Positions 60,970 through 64,000 of a stretch of DNA of 64,000 nt are shown here, piece after piece. The first letter of the stretch is position 1. Each line of letters opens with the position of its first letter. Origin of the DNA: Haoranjiania flava. Lineage in GTDB: Bacteria; Bacteroidota; Bacteroidia; Chitinophagales; Chitinophagaceae. A program made the translations under genes and the position numbers. The DNA lies in the NCBI RefSeq assembly GCF_025631005.1, contig NZ_JAOTPL010000011.1, positions 57,922 to 121,921 of the forward strand, read 5' to 3'. Under the pieces are notes generated by a model. The model made no database searches. It was not told the origin of the DNA and worked only from the letters and a program-made list of their open reading frames with translations.

Positions 60970-62172
60970 ATGCTCAAAAAATTATTGTTTCTTATTCTGT
61001 GTTTTGTTTGCACAGCCGCCTATGCACAGCAAGATTCACTTAAAAAAGAAATACTTGCCGCTACAGGCTCCCAGACAATGCTGATACGTAACGCAAGAAT
61101 GCTGTTGCTGGATAAGTTTATTCAAAAAGATATGAACGATGTAAGACGGCTGAAAAATTTTCTGAACAATGATATAGATAACGAAAATTATATTGGCTTA
61201 TACCAGATAGAAGACATATTGCTCAATTACTGGACAGAAGATTACATGCATATTTTAGCGGAGGTAAGCCTGCTTGGCGATGTTTCTCTAAACGTAAAAT
61301 TAAGGCCGGACAATGATTATCTTTTTGTAAAGGTCAGAGACGAAAGCGTTAAAAATTATTATGCCCTGCAGCAGTCAATCCAAAGCGCCGGCTTAAGTGC
61401 AGAAGACAGGGATTTTTTAGAGATCATGTTGACTTATTTGGTTTCAGGGAAATTCAATTTTCTTATCGGGAGAAATATTACGGTTGAAGATGATAAGCTT
61501 GACAGAATGGGCAATGAATTTCTGCAAAAGTACCCGGAAAGTAAGTATGCTAAATTTATCAAGGAGAACATCAGGAGCCGTTATACAAGATCTGACTGGG
61601 CGCTGGGCTTCGATTTTTTCTCAGGCTACGGCATTACCACCGGCAACGCTCTATATAACTTTAAAAATCATGTGCCTATTGGCGTTGGATTTGATGTTTA
61701 TTACAAAAAGCTGGTTCTTTATTTAAGAGATTACATCGGTTTTGACCGTACGCTAAATGATATCGAGCATAACAAGGTGGTTTGGCCAAAGAGAAGCCAG
61801 GTGAGGATATATCTTCCCGAAGCTTCGCTGGGATATCCGGTGATCAGCAATAAGCTGTTGAGGATAACCCCTTTTGCCGGCATTGCGGGTATCTCGTTTT
61901 CGCCTACGATGGTGGATGTGCAAAGAGATAAATCCCTGGAAACTTTTGAAAAATTTATGACCAAGGCTGCAGCAGGAATTAATACAGAGTTTTTGCTGAA
62001 CACATCCAGTGGCAGGTTTTGGGGAATGGCGGAAGATGATGAGTTTTTTTTACGTTTGCGGTATGGATACAATTTTTCAAATAGCAATAAAATTCCTTAT
62101 GCATCGGGAAATGTTCATTATATTACCATCGGTATAGGCGGCGTAGGCCGGCTAAATAAAAGAAGAAAATAA
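60970..62172 (+). CDS. Secreted protein of unknown function, likely outer-membrane
   Basis: Not recognised. Signal peptide MLKKLLFLILCFVCTAAYAQ. Residues 25-200 are mostly helical and charged (LLLDKFIQKDMNDVRRLKNF). From about residue 205 alternating hydrophobic/polar segments with aromatic ends (WALGFDFFSGYGITTGNALY, PIGVGFDVYYKKLVLYLRDY, FFLRLRYGYNFSN, VHYITIGIGGVGRL) look like an outer-membrane beta-barrel of about 8 strands. 400 residues. Divergent from nadC with an 87-base gap between start codons; ung follows after 36 bases. Confidence 0.65.
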   Translation: MLKKLLFLILCFVCTAAYAQQDSLKKEILAATGSQTMLIRNARMLLLDKFIQKDMNDVRRLKNFLNNDIDNENYIGLYQIEDILLNYWTEDYMHILAEVSLLGDVSLNVKLRPDNDYLFVKVRDESVKNYYALQQSIQSAGLSAEDRDFLEIMLTYLVSGKFNFLIGRNITVEDDKLDRMGNEFLQKYPESKYAKFIKENIRSRYTRSDWALGFDFFSGYGITTGNALYNFKNHVPIGVGFDVYYKKLVLYLRDYIGFDRTLNDIEHNKVVWPKRSQVRIYLPEASLGYPVISNKLLRITPFAGIAGISFSPTMVDVQRDKSLETFEKFMTKAAAGINTEFLLNTSSGRFWGMAEDDEFFLRLRYGYNFSNSNKIPYASGNVHYITIGIGGVGRLNKRRK

Positions 62173-62208
62173 ACGGATGTTTCCTTTTCATTAAAAATAT
62201 TTTAGTCA

Positions 62209-62883
62209 ATGGATGTACAAATAGAAAGCAGTTGGAAAGAAGTTTTGAAAGAAGAATTTGCCAAACGTTACTTCGAGCATATTGCTATGTTCCTGAAAGC
62301 AGAAAAGCAGAGCGGCAGGAAAATATTTCCGCCCGGCAACCTTATTTTCAATGCTTTTGAGCAAACTCCTTTCGATAAGGTGAAAGTGGTGCTGCTGGGG
62401 CAGGATCCTTATCACAACGATGGCCAGGCGCACGGGCTCTGCTTTTCCGTGCCAAACGGTGTAGCGTTCCCGCCTTCTCTTAAAAATATTTTTAAGGAAA
62501 TTAATGATGATCTGGGCATACCCATCCCTAAAACTGGGGACCTTACCAAATGGGCACGCCAGGGAGTTTTACTGCTCAATGCCGCACTTACGGTAAGGGC
62601 CCATGATGCAAACAGCCACTCAAAGATAGGCTGGTCAACGTTTACAGACGCAGTGATCAAAAAAATATCAGACGAAAAAGAAGGCGTCATTTTCCTGCTG
62701 TGGGGCAGGTTTGCACAGGACAAGCAGGTGCTGATTGATGCTACGAAACATCATATCCTGAAAGCAGCGCACCCATCGCCTTTGAGTGCGCACAACGGCT
62801 TTTTCGGATGCCGGCATTTCAGTGCAACAAACGAATTGCTTGCAAAACAGGGAAAGGCGCCGATAGACTGGAATAACGCTTAG
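62209..62883 (+). CDS. ung: Uracil-DNA glycosylase
   Basis: Family 1 UDG that excises uracil from DNA. Motif A is VVLLGQDPYHNDGQAHGLCF (catalytic Asp in GQDPYH), motif B is HPSPLSAHNGFFGCRHF (His and the Leu-intercalation loop HPSPLS). LLLNAALTVRAHDANSHSKI and LLWGRFAQDK are the other conserved blocks. 224 residues, normal length. Short gap to plsC (16 bases) suggests co-transcription. Confidence 0.96.
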   Translation: MDVQIESSWKEVLKEEFAKRYFEHIAMFLKAEKQSGRKIFPPGNLIFNAFEQTPFDKVKVVLLGQDPYHNDGQAHGLCFSVPNGVAFPPSLKNIFKEINDDLGIPIPKTGDLTKWARQGVLLLNAALTVRAHDANSHSKIGWSTFTDAVIKKISDEKEGVIFLLWGRFAQDKQVLIDATKHHILKAAHPSPLSAHNGFFGCRHFSATNELLAKQGKAPIDWNNA

Positions 62884-62899
62884 CAGCGAATTAAAATTA

Positions 62900-63649
62900 A
62901 TGAGTAGTAAAATGAAAAAGATTTTCCGCGCGGTGTGGGCCTTATGGGGTTTTATATTTTTTGTGGTAACGATTCTTACGGCATTGTTGTTTATGACGCC
63001 ATGTTTTGTACTGAAGGAACCTGCCAAAACAAAATGGTTTCACAAGGTTTCAAAAGTATGGATGACGGTATTCCTGGGCGGTGTGGGTTGCCCTGTAACA
63101 GTTTTAGGCAAAGAACATTTTAAAGCAGGACAGAACTACATCGTTGTATGCAACCACAACAGTTTCTTTGATATTTTTGCCGCCACGCCTTTTTTACCCA
63201 ATCCCAACAAGTCTATCGCAAAAGCATCGCTGGCTAAAATACCCGTATTTGCCTGGGTTTACGGCTTTGGGTCTGTGCTGGTCGACAGGAAAAACAGTAA
63301 CAGCCGCAGTTCCAGCTTTCAGCAAATGAAGCATGTACTGGATATGGGGCTGGATATGGTGATCTATCCCGAAGGTACGCGCAATAAAACAAACAACCCG
63401 CTGAAAGAGTTTTACAACGGCGCTTTCAGGCTTTCTGCAGATACAGGCAAACCAATCATTCCGGTAGTGATTTTCAATACAAGAAAAATACTGCCTGCCG
63501 GCGAAATGTTTGCGCTTTCACCTCACAGGATATACCTGCAAATACTGCCGCAGGTTGATCCGCAGCACAAGAAAGCAGCCGAACTCAAAGAAGAAGTTTT
63601 TAATAAAATGTGGAACGCCTACGAGGCCAATGAAAAGAAGTTTGCTTAA
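62900..63649 (+). CDS. plsC: 1-acyl-sn-glycerol-3-phosphate acyltransferase
   Basis: Second acylation step of phospholipid synthesis at the inner membrane. One N-terminal membrane helix (LWGFIFFVVTILTALLFMTP), then the acyltransferase motifs: CNHNSFFDIF (NHx4D), GSVLVDRKNS, YPEGTRNKTN (block III) and KPIIPVVIFNT (block IV). 249 residues. ATG 62900 or the internal ATG 62912 could be the start. Ends with a 4-base overlap with the convergent GNAT gene. Confidence 0.92.
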   Translation: MSSKMKKIFRAVWALWGFIFFVVTILTALLFMTPCFVLKEPAKTKWFHKVSKVWMTVFLGGVGCPVTVLGKEHFKAGQNYIVVCNHNSFFDIFAATPFLPNPNKSIAKASLAKIPVFAWVYGFGSVLVDRKNSNSRSSSFQQMKHVLDMGLDMVIYPEGTRNKTNNPLKEFYNGAFRLSADTGKPIIPVVIFNTRKILPAGEMFALSPHRIYLQILPQVDPQHKKAAELKEEVFNKMWNAYEANEKKFA

Positions 63650-63933
63650 TCAGTGAGTATACCTTTTGCAGCATCATCACGCATCAATACACTTTTTGCA
63701 AAGCGGCATGTAGCCTTGATGCGGGCATTTTTCTCCCTGGCAAGATCTACAACGGCATCTGCCAGCTTCTTGCCGATTCCCTTGCCTTCGTAAGCTTCAT
63801 CAACTTCCGTATGGTTTATCTCCAGCAGATCTTCATCATGCCATAGGTAAGTAATAGTACCTGCAAGCTGATCCTTTTCCAGCGCATTGAATTGACCGCC
63901 TGTGCCGGAATTATCCTGGTGAATGAGTTGCAT
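63646..63933 (-). CDS. Small GNAT-type N-acetyltransferase (YjdJ-like)
   Basis: 95-residue minimal GNAT domain. LAGTITYLWHDEDLLEINHT forms the central strands and VDEAYEGKGIGKKLADAVVD carries the acetyl-CoA pyrophosphate-binding motif (EGKGIGKK). CRFAKSVLMRDD ends the fold. Substrate unknown; this family (DUF/GNAT short form) often acts on small metabolites or proteins. Converges with plsC, overlapping by 4 bases. Its start codon is immediately preceded by a leader element of the same family as those in front of SusC and SusD. Confidence 0.8.
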   Translation of the reverse strand: MQLIHQDNSGTGGQFNALEKDQLAGTITYLWHDEDLLEINHTEVDEAYEGKGIGKKLADAVVDLAREKNARIKATCRFAKSVLMRDDAAKGILTD

Positions 63934-64000
63934 GCGTATATATTTTAGTTCGCCGCTTTGCGGCTGTTTTTAATGGTCGCATGAATAGCCTTTATTCATT
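63934..64000 (-). promoter_or_regulatory. Leader element copy L8 (truncated by window edge), upstream of the GNAT gene
   Basis: Read on the minus strand: AATGAATAAAGGCTATTCAT, then GCGACCATTAAAAACAGCCG, hairpin GCCGC-AAA-GCGGC, then GAACTAAAATATATACGC and the ATG. The GGCTATT strand (63990-63984) would pair with an AATAGCC beyond the window. The 3' half is almost identical to L2 before SusC, 29 kb away. Confidence 0.65.

Overview
The window is a Bacteroidota chromosome segment, most likely from Chitinophagaceae or a Sphingobacteriaceae relative. Evidence: SusC/SusD pairs, TAnnTTTG-type -7 promoter boxes, AT-rich start contexts without Shine-Dalgarno motifs, the futalosine menaquinone gene mqnE, DUF4861 and DUF6660-like genes, and glycosaminoglycan lyases whose active-site spacing matches the Pedobacter heparinus enzymes.

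Region 1 (1-13239) is a surface-polysaccharide cluster. It holds the end of a UDP-sugar 2-epimerase, a GT4 glycosyltransferase, an NAD-dependent epimerase/reductase, a FlaA1/CapD-type 4,6-dehydratase, the initiating sugar-phosphate transferase, and a GDP-fucose block (gmd, fcl, a nucleotidyltransferase/GHMP-kinase fusion, manC). A three-gene unit at 4277-5711 sits inside it: probable toxin, HTH antitoxin and SecB-like chaperone (TAC type).

Region 2 (6584-17843) contains three intergenic zones of composite repeats. They include five copies of a 212-213 bp element and three long copies of a second element. Copies left of gmd and right of manC are in opposite orientation, so they bracket the GDP-fucose block as inverted repeats. 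A DUF4143 ATPase sits between the second and third zones.

Region 3 (17893-28770) is mixed: mqnE, asnS, tRNA-Phe with a terminator, a DUF763 gene, a KTSC-domain gene, a tandem array of about 136 bp units, a frameshifted Zn/Cd-type P-ATPase, a frameshifted MliC-like lipoprotein gene, and a TonB receptor with a DUF6660-like partner.

Region 4 (28867-58419) is a complete chondroitin/dermatan sulfate (or hyaluronan) utilisation locus. One arm, lacI-kduD-kduI-DUF4861, is transcribed leftward. It diverges from GH88, SusC, SusD, a DUF5017 lipoprotein, a PL8 lyase, a sulfatase, a PL6 chondroitinase B-like lyase, GH3 and GH20. A second, paralogous LacI gene faces a hexuronate operon: SDR reductase, uxuA, uxaC, kdgK, eda and an ExuT-like transporter. 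Lyases and sulfatase depolymerise the glycan, GH88 removes unsaturated uronic acid, KduI/KduD and the Ux enzymes converge on KDG, and KdgK/Eda split it.

Region 5 (58448-64000) is housekeeping: cardiolipin synthase, nadC, an outer-membrane-like hypothetical, ung, plsC and a small GNAT.

The most unusual signal is a family of 86-123 nt leader elements ending exactly at start codons (before the 1660 epimerase, SusC, SusD, DUF5017 and the GNAT). They share a covarying stem (AATAGCC/GGCTATT against AATAACC/GGTTATT), a conserved ACCAACCG loop segment and a conserved CCATGTGACCATTAAAAA segment. They are tandemly repeated before SusD and DUF5017. They look like an undescribed structured 5' leader or repeat family.
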